Source: Anaerolineales bacterium (lineage in GTDB: Bacteria > Chloroflexota > Anaerolineae > Anaerolineales > Villigracilaceae). From it: DNA of 28,158 nucleotides. Positions 1 to 6,936 of the stretch are shown here, one piece after another. The DNA lies in the NCBI GenBank assembly GCA_017882065.1, contig JADGQD010000003.1, forward strand, positions 1-28,158, written 5' to 3'. The first letter of the stretch is position 1; the number at the start of each line of letters is the position of its first letter. The position numbers and the translations under genes are program-made. Under the pieces are notes generated by a model. That model saw only the letters and a program-made list of their open reading frames with translations, did not search any database and was not told the DNA's origin.

Positions 1-1072
1 TTATCCCGTTCTGTTTCTCAAGAGTATATGCTTTATAAATGCAAAGTGTAAATACAATAAGAGTTACTAGATAGGATCCCGCTGAGAAATGCGCGGCCAT
101 CGGTATTATGGCGCAAACCACCCATAGCAAAGCTGCCTTAATAGACCATTTTTCACTCAACCAGATCATCGCAGGAATTAGCAAAACCAGATCATACGCA
201 TATGATCTTGGCGCACAGAATAAAGAAGCCGCCATTGCCATTGACATTAAAGGAATTATCGGTAAAGACCGGAACCTGATTACTACAAATGCCGCGATGG
301 CTACTAAAATGATCGTGAAAAGAAAATTAGCCGTTCCTGAATAATTCTGAGAAAGACCCAGAAATGTCGGGAAGGTAGAGAAATTCCATAATGGCACAAT
401 TCTATGTGTGCCTTCCTCAAGCAAGCCCAGCATTTGCTCAAACCAATGAGGCGTGATCAAGGTTTCGATACCAATTAAGAGAAATGTGACAATCGAGCCT
501 GTAATTAGAGTTTTCTTCCCGCCCATCCATAGAACCAGAGGAATAAAGATAATGAAGAGGTGGGGTTTAATAAGAAGAAAAGGTATCAACAGCCCTGAAA
601 TAATTGGGCGACGTTTTGCGGTCAGGAGAATGACCAGAACAGATGCACCAAGAATCAAAAAGGACATTTGCCCAACGCGATAGGCAAGCCAGCCCATCCA
701 AAGGCACATCGAAAACATGTAGAGGCGGTCGAAGATGCTGAATCGCTTATCTTGGTTTGCAAGCACATTTATGGATACAAAAGCGATACTGAAACTGATC
801 ACATGATAAATAATCCATGCGACCTGTCTCGAAAAGAACGCCAAAGGGATGAACATCCAACTTGTCCAAGGGAAATACCAGAATGGCAAATGGTTGATGC
901 CGTAATAAGTATAAATAGACAAACCAGATATGGCATTTCGGGCGGAACTGAAAAAGACATCGAAATCTATAGGGGTATTAAAGGAGTGTATTACTGTGTA
1001 AACAGCAAAGTAAATAACAGCTTCAAAATTTACAATTACAAAAAACCCATATAGGATTTTCTTAATGCCCAT
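1..1072 (-). CDS. DUF2029/GT87-like polytopic membrane glycosyltransferase (partial)
   Basis: An uninterrupted minus-strand frame of 357 codons starts with ATG at 1070-1072 and runs off the left edge, so the C-terminus is missing. GGAG lies seven bases before the ATG, and an in-frame TGA lies five codons upstream, which fixes the start. The translation is strongly hydrophobic, with roughly eight or more membrane segments. Near residues 36-53 it has an acidic loop reading FDVFFSSARNAISGLSIY, like the first extracytoplasmic loop of DUF2029/GT87 mannosyltransferase-like proteins, which use polyprenyl-phosphate sugars. The aromatic stretch PFWYFPWTSW follows. The gene is clearly more AT-rich than ileS, which ends 78 bases upstream on the same strand. 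Family assignment is by pattern only; another GT-C fold family is possible. Substrate unknown. Confidence 0.72.
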   Translation of the reverse strand, partial: MGIKKILYGFFVIVNFEAVIYFAVYTVIHSFNTPIDFDVFFSSARNAISGLSIYTYYGINHLPFWYFPWTSWMFIPLAFFSRQVAWIIYHVISFSIAFVSINVLANQDKRFSIFDRLYMFSMCLWMGWLAYRVGQMSFLILGASVLVILLTAKRRPIISGLLIPFLLIKPHLFIIFIPLVLWMGGKKTLITGSIVTFLLIGIETLITPHWFEQMLGLLEEGTHRIVPLWNFSTFPTFLGLSQNYSGTANFLFTIILVAIAAFVVIRFRSLPIIPLMSMAMAASLFCAPRSYAYDLVLLIPAMIWLSEKWSIKAALLWVVCAIIPMAAHFSAGSYLVTLIVFTLCIYKAYTLEKQNGI

Positions 1073-1150
1073 ACACCAGCTCCATCAACTCTCAGGTAGG
1101 TATGTTATTGGATAGAACGAATGAGAGAGCAGTTTTCTTACTATTCCAGA

Positions 1151-4100
1151 TCATAACTCTTTTTTCTGTAGTCCAATCGTCACCTTCTCTCCGTCGAACT
1201 CGTCCGTCACCCTCGCGGACCCGAGGCCTGGGCCTGCCCCGAGCGAAGGCGAGGGGTCGGAAAAGCTCAGTTCCACGGTCAGCGTTTCGGCGGTGACGTA
1301 ATCCCGGTTGGCCTCGATGGCTTTCTTCAGTCCCGGTGTAGCCGTCACGTAGACCCGGATGCGGTCGGCCACGTCCAGGTCGGCGGTCTTGCGCAGGTCC
1401 TGCACCCGGCGGACGAACTCGCGCGCCAGCCCTTCGCGCACCAGTTCCGGCGTCAGGTCGGTAACCAGAGCAGCCAGGTACGCACCATCGTTGGCAACAG
1501 CAAAACCTTCCTTCGCCTGGGCGCGCACTTCCACTTCCTCGGGTAAGATGCCATATTCCTGGCCTTCCAGTGTAACCGTCACCGGCTGTCCGGCAAGAAA
1601 CACAGGTGCGACAACGCTGGTATCCAGCGCGGTGATGGCCTTCGCTAATCCAGGGAATTTGTTGCCATATTTCTGTCCGAGTTGCCTGGGCAGGGGCTTG
1701 ACCACGAACGAGACGGCCTCGCCGCTGGCATCCAGCAGGCGAACTCTCTTGACATTCAACTCATCTGTGATGAGGTCGGCGTAAGTCTCCACGGTGTGAC
1801 GCTCTTCCGGGCGAGCCAGGGCGAAAGCGGCTTCGTCCAGCGGCTGGCGGACTTTGCGATTGGCTTTCTGGCGGGCGTTGTGTCCCAGCGAGACCAGCTT
1901 CATGACGAGACCCATCTCGCGGTTGAGTGTTTCGTCAATCTGGGATTCGTCTGCTTTGGGCCACTTCGCCAGGTGGACGGATTCGGGCGCTTTCGCGTCG
2001 ATCGAGCAGACCAGGTTGCGGTACATTTCGTCGGCCAGGAAGGGCATGGCCGGCGCCAGCAGTTTTGCCAGCGTCACCAACGCAGTATAAAGCGTGGAGT
2101 AGGCGGCCTGTTTATCGGTATCCGATTCGGACTTCCAGAAACGCCTGCGGGAGCGGCGCAGGTACCAGGTCGAGAGCGTTTCGACGAAGGCTTCAATAGG
2201 CCGCGTCGCCGCCGGTACATCGTAGGTCTCATAGGCCGTCGTCACATCACGGACAAGGGTATTCAGCGAGGAGAGCAGCCAGCGGTCGAGATCGTTGCCG
2301 CCCCTCCCCCCCTTCTCCTCTCCCAATTGGAGAGGAGAGTGCGGCTTGAGGGCAGGTTTATCCAGATTTGCATACGTGACGAAGAACGAGTAAACATTCC
2401 AGAGCGTGAGGGTGAAATTCTTGACCACATCCGTCACCATGCTCGGCGCGAAACGGCGCTCAGCGTTGGGCGGGGCGGAGGTGTAGAAATACCATCGGAA
2501 GGCGTCCGCTCCTGATTGGTCAAGGACCTCCCAGGGGTCAGCGACATTGCCAAGGTGTTTGGACATTTTCCGTCCTTCCGCGTCAACCACGTGGCCGAGG
2601 CAGATGACGTTCTTGAAACTCAGCTTGTCGAAGAGCAGGGTGCTGATGGCATGCAGGGTATAGAACCAGCCGCGCGTCTGGTCAACAGCTTCGGAGATGA
2701 AATCGGCCGGGAACTGGCTCTCGAACTTTTCCTTGTTTTCGAAAGGATAGTGCCACTGCGCCATTGGCATCGAACCCGAGTCGAACCAGACATCGATCAG
2801 GTCGGGAACGCGCGTCATCTTACCGCCGCATTTGGTGCAGACCCAGGTGACGTTGTCCACATGTGGGCGGTGCAGGTCAAGTGCCGAGAGGTCGCGCCCG
2901 GCTTTCTCAGAGAGTTCCTTCACCGAGCCGACGCATTCGCGCTGCTTGCAGTCCGGACATTCCCAGACCGGCAGCGGCGTGCCCCAGTAGCGCTCGCGGC
3001 TGAGCGCCCAGTCAATATTGTTGCTGAGCCAGTTGCCGAAGCGGCCATCCTTGATATGCTCGGGCACCCAGTTGATCTGCTGGTTGAGTTCCACCAGCCG
3101 GTCTTTGAAGGCGCTGGTACGGATGTACCAAGAGTCGCGGGCATAGTATATCAGCGGCGTATCACAGCGCCAGCAGAAGGGATAAGTATGGGTGTACGTT
3201 TCGGACCTGAATAAAAGACCGCGCTTGTCCAGATCGGCGGTGATGGATGGGTCGGCGTCCTTGACGAAAACACCCCGCCAGGGCGTGACTTGCGGCAGGA
3301 ACCCTCCATCCGGGCCGACGGTCATCAGCACGGGCAGATCGTATTTTTTGGACACCTCTAAATCGTCCGCGCCGAATGCCGGAGCGATATGCACCAATCC
3401 CGTGCCATCCTCAGTGGTGACAAAATCACCCAGCACCACGTAATGCGCCGGTTTCTCCAACGGCATGAAGGTGAACAGCGGGTGGTATTTTGTGCCCTTC
3501 AATTTCTTACCCTTGAAACGCTCCACCACTTTGACTTGTTCGCCACGGAAGACTTTCTCCAGCAGGGCTTCAGCAAGGATGAGACGCTCCTTCCCGCCTT
3601 CTGGAATGCCACGTTCCACCGTCACATACCCGACCTCGGGTCCGGCCGCCACGGCAACATTGGCGGGCAGCGTCCAAGGTGTCGTCGTCCAGACTAAAAG
3701 CGATGTGCCGGGCTTGTCCACCAACGGCAGGCGTACATAAACCGATGGGTCGGTGGCATCCGCATAGCCCTGGGCCACTTCATGGTCCGAGAGCGGCGTG
3801 CCGCAGCGCGGGCAGTACGGGACGATTTTGTAACCTTTAAAGAGCAGGTCGCGCTCCCAGAAGGTCTTCAAAATCCACCAGACCGACTCGATGTAGTCAT
3901 TGGTGTAGGTGACATAGGCGTCACCCAAATCCACCCAGAAGGCGATGCGGTCGGTCAATTTCTCCCAATCCTGGATGTAATCGAAGACGGACTTCTTGCA
4001 CAGTTCGTTGAACTTCTCGATGCCGTATTCTTCGATCTGCTGTTTGTTGTTGAAGCCGAGTTTCTTTTCGACGGCGATTTCGACCGCCAGGCCGTGCGTG

Positions 4101-4357
4101 TCCCAACCGCCGCGCCGCGAGACGTGGAAGCCATTCATAATTTTGTAACGCGGGAACATATCCTTGAAAGCGCGTGCTTCCACATGATGCACGCCCGGCT
4201 TGCCATTGGCAGTCGGCGGTCCCTCGAAGAAGACGTATTCCGGCGCGCCTTTGCGCTGCTCAATGGTCTTTAGGAAGATTTTATGGGTTTTCCAGAATTT
4301 CAAGACGCCCTCTTCCAGGGCGGTTACGTCTAATTTTGGGGATACTGGTTTAAACAT
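1151..4357 (-). CDS. ileS: Isoleucine--tRNA ligase, type 2 (IleRS2-like)
   Basis: This class I synthetase charges tRNA-Ile in the cytoplasm. It is 1068 residues from ATG 4355-4357, chosen because GAGG stands just upstream and because the 23 codons of further open frame lie inside the leader. The signature that is HXGH in most synthetases reads GVHH here (residues 55-58, within NGKPGVHHVEARAFKD). The KMSKH loop is at 597-601 (GRKMSKHLGN). The editing domain is around 220-400 (LVWTTTPWTLPANVAV; the HIAPAFGADD segment), zinc-type Cys pairs are at 467/470 and 507/510, and the anticodon-binding domain follows about residue 690. The length and the GXHH form match bacterial type 2 IleRS, known for mupirocin tolerance. 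Two low-complexity stretches, residues 673-687 and about 1035-1050, look like translated repeat insertions. The gene is controlled by an upstream T-box. Confidence 0.97.
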   Translation of the reverse strand: MFKPVSPKLDVTALEEGVLKFWKTHKIFLKTIEQRKGAPEYVFFEGPPTANGKPGVHHVEARAFKDMFPRYKIMNGFHVSRRGGWDTHGLAVEIAVEKKLGFNNKQQIEEYGIEKFNELCKKSVFDYIQDWEKLTDRIAFWVDLGDAYVTYTNDYIESVWWILKTFWERDLLFKGYKIVPYCPRCGTPLSDHEVAQGYADATDPSVYVRLPLVDKPGTSLLVWTTTPWTLPANVAVAAGPEVGYVTVERGIPEGGKERLILAEALLEKVFRGEQVKVVERFKGKKLKGTKYHPLFTFMPLEKPAHYVVLGDFVTTEDGTGLVHIAPAFGADDLEVSKKYDLPVLMTVGPDGGFLPQVTPWRGVFVKDADPSITADLDKRGLLFRSETYTHTYPFCWRCDTPLIYYARDSWYIRTSAFKDRLVELNQQINWVPEHIKDGRFGNWLSNNIDWALSRERYWGTPLPVWECPDCKQRECVGSVKELSEKAGRDLSALDLHRPHVDNVTWVCTKCGGKMTRVPDLIDVWFDSGSMPMAQWHYPFENKEKFESQFPADFISEAVDQTRGWFYTLHAISTLLFDKLSFKNVICLGHVVDAEGRKMSKHLGNVADPWEVLDQSGADAFRWYFYTSAPPNAERRFAPSMVTDVVKNFTLTLWNVYSFFVTYANLDKPALKPHSPLQLGEEKGGRGGNDLDRWLLSSLNTLVRDVTTAYETYDVPAATRPIEAFVETLSTWYLRRSRRRFWKSESDTDKQAAYSTLYTALVTLAKLLAPAMPFLADEMYRNLVCSIDAKAPESVHLAKWPKADESQIDETLNREMGLVMKLVSLGHNARQKANRKVRQPLDEAAFALARPEERHTVETYADLITDELNVKRVRLLDASGEAVSFVVKPLPRQLGQKYGNKFPGLAKAITALDTSVVAPVFLAGQPVTVTLEGQEYGILPEEVEVRAQAKEGFAVANDGAYLAALVTDLTPELVREGLAREFVRRVQDLRKTADLDVADRIRVYVTATPGLKKAIEANRDYVTAETLTVELSFSDPSPSLGAGPGLGSARVTDEFDGEKVTIGLQKKEL
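1208..1260. repeat. GC-rich repeat-like insert at the ileS 3' end
   Basis: CCTCG and CGAGG form a short hairpin (about 1211-1226), followed by CCCCGAGC...GCGAGGGG (1237-1256), an imperfect palindrome. It is translated as PSPSLGAGPGLGSARV, low-complexity Gly/Pro/Ser sequence near the C-terminus of IleRS. Confidence 0.55.
2304..2345. repeat. Palindromic repeat embedded in ileS
   Basis: CTCCTCTCC (2315-2323) and GGAGAGGAG (2329-2337) form perfect 9-bp arms around CAATT, beside a C-rich run (2301-2312). It is translated as HSPLQLGEEKGGRGG, a stretch foreign to the flanking synthetase sequence, at the linker between the catalytic and anticodon-binding domains. Confidence 0.75.
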
Positions 4358-4400
4358 ATGCACCTCATCAAAGACTGTAGTTGGCAGTTCCCACGCCGCC

Positions 4401-4420
4401 GACGGGCATGGGAGCCCGTC
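4401..4420. repeat. Palindrome GACGGGC/GCCCGTC in the ileS 5' region
   Basis: Perfect 7-bp arms with a 6-base loop (ATGGGA) lie between the T-box terminator and the ileS start codon. It resembles the GACGGC palindrome at 25121 and the GGTCGGGC palindrome at 22904, so it may belong to a dispersed REP-like family. It could also fold in the mRNA just ahead of the ribosome binding site. Confidence 0.6.
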
Positions 4421-4428
4421 CCACAAGA

Positions 4429-4466
4429 ATTAACAATAAACTCTCGCCTCATCTCAGAGACGAGAG
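4429..4466 (-). terminator. T-box-controlled intrinsic terminator before ileS
   Basis: On the minus strand CTCTCGTCTC pairs with GAGGCGAGAG around a short loop (4441-4466, one mismatch). The T-rich tail TTTATTGTT follows. It stands directly 3' of the T-box motif, as expected for the terminator that competes with the antiterminator. Confidence 0.85.
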
Positions 4467-4680
4467 CACTGGCTCACGCGGTACCACTCTGCTTCCTGCA
4501 AAAAAGGCGCTCACGGGTACGACCCTTCGGCATATACCCTGCCATCGTAACGGTCGGCTTCCGGCTTGCTTACTTGCTCATGCGTTCAGCTCGCGGCTCC
4601 GGGAGGATTTTCGGCCTTTCCCGCTGACCCGGCTCACACAATTTCCGGGTTCGCTGTCAGCAGTGCAGGGCGTACTCGTT

Positions 4681-4704
4681 CCCATCATCGCCTTTCAATG
4701 ATGG
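4681..4704. repeat. Inverted repeat at the 5' end of the T-box transcript
   Basis: CCCATCAT and ATGATGGG form perfect 8-bp arms around a 9-base loop. The predicted ileS transcript begins at about this point, so the RNA could fold a 5' hairpin that uses part of the Stem I base sequence. It could also be an operator between the divergent promoters. Confidence 0.5.
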
Positions 4705-4709
4705 GCTGA

Positions 4710-4738
4710 ATTATAATAGAAAGCCATTCCTCCTGCAA
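4710..4738 (-). promoter_or_regulatory. Promoter of the ileS T-box transcript
   Basis: On the minus strand TTGCAG (4733-4738) and TATAAT (4710-4715) are separated by exactly 17 bases, placing the transcript start near 4703, at the 5' end of the T-box. A TATAAT also reads on the plus strand at 4712-4717, overlapping this box, and may serve the divergent galactosidase gene; its -35 region is poor. Confidence 0.75.
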
Positions 4739-4748
4739 GGACAAATCC

Positions 4749-6431
4749 ATGGATATCCAACTCGCCAACCAGACCATCACCACCAACGCGACTGATTGCC
4801 ACCTCACCAAAGGCGGATACATCGCTGCCGCATCCCTTCTTACTTTGAATCTACCCTCCGCGCCCGTGAGCTACCTCTACTCTGGCTGGCAGTCCTGGTC
4901 CCTGACCGCCTGGGTGGACACGGACCGCCCCGTCCGCCCGATGCGCCCATCCAGCATGCACCCGATGCAGACCGACCCGGTCTATGCCCGCGAGACTCGT
5001 CCGCACGGGTCGTGGTACGGGGCGGTGGAACTCCCGAATGGGCAGACTGTCTTTCTCGGTGCGCTCGGGTTAGAAAGCCACGTTATGCTGGATAGACAGT
5101 CGCTTGTCGGCTGGTATGAAACAGGGAATGGGGAATGGTTCCTCGCCTCTGGCGATGAGACCGAAATCTTCGTCCGCTATGCCGAACTACTCGGCGAACG
5201 GTTCGGGAAAGGACGCGACGCTTCGACATCGGTACTTTGCCAAACCTTCGGCGTGAACGCTCAAGCAAACGCTCAGGACCTCCACTCAGCGCCCTACCGC
5301 GTCTGGTGCTCCTGGTACAGCCTCTACACCGAAATCTATGAAACGCAGCTGCTCAAAATCCTGAACGACCTGGACCCCTTCGACAGCGCTCAGGGCTTGC
5401 CCTTTGACGTTTTCCAGGTGGATGACGGCTGGCAGGTTGGCATCGGCGACTGGGAGCCGAACGCCAAATTCCCTTCCGGCATGGACAGGCTGGCTGCCCG
5501 CGTAAAAGAGACGGGACGCAAAGCCGGTCTGTGGCTGGCTCCCTTGCTTATCGTTCCCTCGTCGAGTGTTTACCGCGAACACCGCGACTGGCTGTTGCAC
5601 GACGAAAACGGGAAACTCGTCTCGGCGGGGTTCAACTGGGGAGAGCAGCTCTATGCCCTGGATACCACCCATCCCGCCGCACTGGACTGGCTGGCTGCCC
5701 TGATGAAAATAGTCCGCGGCTGGGGCTACGACTACGCCAAGCTCGATTTTCTTTACGCCGGAGCACTCCCCGGCAAGCGTTACGTGGATATGCCGCGCGA
5801 AGCCGCCTATCGCAACGGGTTGAAAGTCATCCGCGCAGCATTAGGCGAGGCCTACTTCCTGACCTGTGCCGCGCCCATCCTCCCTTCCATCGGCCTGTGC
5901 GACGGGATACGCGTCGGCCCGGATGTGGGGGAAACCTACACATCCCACCGGGATGACGACCTGCTGATGAACTTTGCAGCACCGGGAGTCCGTAACGCCC
6001 TGCGGACGACGTTCCACCGCCTGTGGCTCCAGCCGCTCGTCCACACCGACCCGGACGTGGTTTATTTCCGCTCACGGCAGAACAATTTGACCCCGGAGCA
6101 AAAATCCCTACTGCAAGACATGGCGCAAATCTGCAATTTCAAGGCCACCTCAGATATCCCAGCCTGGCTGACGGACTCGGAGCGGTCTGCCCTGCGCGAG
6201 TTTTTGGAGAGCAGGCCCGAGGTCCGCAAAACGGGACGGACAGCCTACCAGATTGGTGACCACGAAGTTGATTTCGATCTGCATATCGGCATGCCATCCC
6301 AGCCAGACAAGTTCACCAATCTGCAAGGGGCCTTTATTAGTGGGCTGGCAAACGTACCGGCGCTGATGAAAGTGTTCGATAAACTGGGGAAAAATTCGCT
6401 GAAGAAAAAGTTGAAACAAAATCCTGTCTAA
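4749..6431 (+). CDS. Alpha-galactosidase, GH36 family
   Basis: A 560-residue retaining glycosidase predicted to release terminal alpha-galactose from oligosaccharides such as melibiose or raffinose. It has no signal peptide, so it is probably cytoplasmic. The N-terminal half is a beta-sandwich (for example YSGWQSWS near residue 45). The catalytic barrel begins with RVWCSWYSLYTEI, then FDVFQVDDGWQ. The nucleophile is Asp333 in DYAKLDFLYAG and the likely acid/base is Asp392 in RVGPDVGETY. The ATG follows AAGGA at a usable distance, and two stops close the frame (TAA TAA). The transcript would start near the overlapping divergent promoter shared with ileS. Residues about 211-219 (DPFDSAQGL) appear to be a translated repeat inserted just before the QVDDGW motif. 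No transporter or other catabolic gene is adjacent, so the physiological substrate is open. Confidence 0.93.
   Translation: MDIQLANQTITTNATDCHLTKGGYIAAASLLTLNLPSAPVSYLYSGWQSWSLTAWVDTDRPVRPMRPSSMHPMQTDPVYARETRPHGSWYGAVELPNGQTVFLGALGLESHVMLDRQSLVGWYETGNGEWFLASGDETEIFVRYAELLGERFGKGRDASTSVLCQTFGVNAQANAQDLHSAPYRVWCSWYSLYTEIYETQLLKILNDLDPFDSAQGLPFDVFQVDDGWQVGIGDWEPNAKFPSGMDRLAARVKETGRKAGLWLAPLLIVPSSSVYREHRDWLLHDENGKLVSAGFNWGEQLYALDTTHPAALDWLAALMKIVRGWGYDYAKLDFLYAGALPGKRYVDMPREAAYRNGLKVIRAALGEAYFLTCAAPILPSIGLCDGIRVGPDVGETYTSHRDDDLLMNFAAPGVRNALRTTFHRLWLQPLVHTDPDVVYFRSRQNNLTPEQKSLLQDMAQICNFKATSDIPAWLTDSERSALREFLESRPEVRKTGRTAYQIGDHEVDFDLHIGMPSQPDKFTNLQGAFISGLANVPALMKVFDKLGKNSLKKKLKQNPV
5374..5406. repeat. 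PFDSAQG-coding repeat in the galactosidase gene
   Basis: The bases CCCTTCGACAGCGCTCAGGGC give PFDSAQG, and LPFD repeats just after. This unit is unlike the surrounding GH36 sequence and sits in the loop before FDVFQVDDGW. It resembles short CCCTTCGAC...CAGGGC repeats common in this kind of genome (from memory, not searched). Confidence 0.6.
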
Positions 6432-6510
6432 TAAGTGAACCCAAATTGCTGAAATTACCTGTATTTTGATCGTCCAAAATTCCCGTGTTTATGCAAGAAG
6501 CAGTAGAAGA

Positions 6511-6665
6511 TCAGGGGCCTAATTGCAGCGTCCAGTAACTGCCGTAAGATGAGCCACTGCAATATGCATAACCGACGCCCACCTTCTTATACGACAGGTT
6601 CAAAATGTTCGCCCGGTGACCCTCGCTGGTGGAAGGACAGTCCCTTAAGTTATTCGCCAGTGGAA
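6511..6665 (-). pseudogene. C-terminal remnant of a CAP/SCP-domain gene
   Basis: In one minus-strand frame ending at TGA 6511-6513 the translation contains CPSTSEGHRANILN and then KKVGVGYAY and GSYWTLQLG. This is the last third of a CAP domain, and it closely parallels the end of the intact neighbour (SAPHRANILN, FGVGYVY, KYWTVNFARP). Upstream of about 6665 the frame meets a TAA and all similarity is lost, so there is no start, signal peptide or first half. It is best read as the debris of a duplicated or older paralogue. Confidence 0.78.
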
Positions 6666-6936
6666 TTTAAGGAAGTGAAGTGTCATGTGTGATGCACACG
6701 CATTTATAATCGATAAAACCATTCCGTATAAAAAAATTTTATTCACTTTTATCCTCGATTCGGTTGTCAATCATATCAAATAGTTACTTGCCATTTCGGA
6801 TATGAAAATGAAGATCGTATCGCGTCTCATCCCGATCGAAGGAGAGCAGTTCTCGCGCGGCAAGTCTATGTTCAACAGCCAAATCATCAACTAGCATTTT
6901 TCAACTGGAAGCTATCGGATTACTCAACACTGGTCC
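6666..6936. other. AT-rich intergenic debris zone
   Basis: Apart from the 37-residue ORF, this stretch between the CAP remnant and the intact CAP gene shows no coding frame. It includes runs such as AAAAAAATTTTATT near 6731. It fits decayed sequence left by the event that truncated the CAP copy. Confidence 0.4.
6784..6897 (-). CDS. Small ORF of 37 residues, unknown
   Basis: ATG 6895-6897 to TAA 6784-6786 encodes a short, charged, non-repetitive peptide containing DDLAVEHRLAARELLSFDRD. It looks more protein-like than the surrounding AT-rich sequence, but the ribosome binding site is poor. It may be a fragment of a decayed gene. No family recognised. Confidence 0.2.
   Translation of the reverse strand: MLVDDLAVEHRLAARELLSFDRDETRYDLHFHIRNGK

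Larger units (their letters stand above)
4358..4709 (-). promoter_or_regulatory. T-box leader of ileS
   Basis: Read on the minus strand, the 350-base leader has the main marks of a T-box riboswitch, which senses uncharged tRNA-Ile. Near the 5' end is GATGGGAACGAGTACGCC, like the base of Stem I. A loop segment GACAGCGAACCCGG follows, then GAAAATCCTCC carrying a candidate ATC isoleucine specifier (plus strand 4606-4608). The conserved T-box sequence AGAGTGGTACCGCG is at 4477-4490. It is followed at once by a terminator hairpin (4441-4466). The T-box motif, the terminator and the downstream ileS are mutually consistent. The specifier assignment is by eye and less certain. Confidence 0.92.

Noticed and set aside
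108..1054. Three plus-strand open frames of 76-128 residues at 108-344, 453-683 and 668-1054
   Set aside because: They are antisense to the continuous membrane-protein frame on the minus strand, which has better residue composition and a ribosome binding site.
1682..3214. Long plus-strand frames of 277 and 232 residues opposite ileS
   Set aside because: Antisense to a fully motif-supported synthetase; their translations are rich in Arg, Gln and His without any domain pattern, a usual by-product of GC-rich codons.
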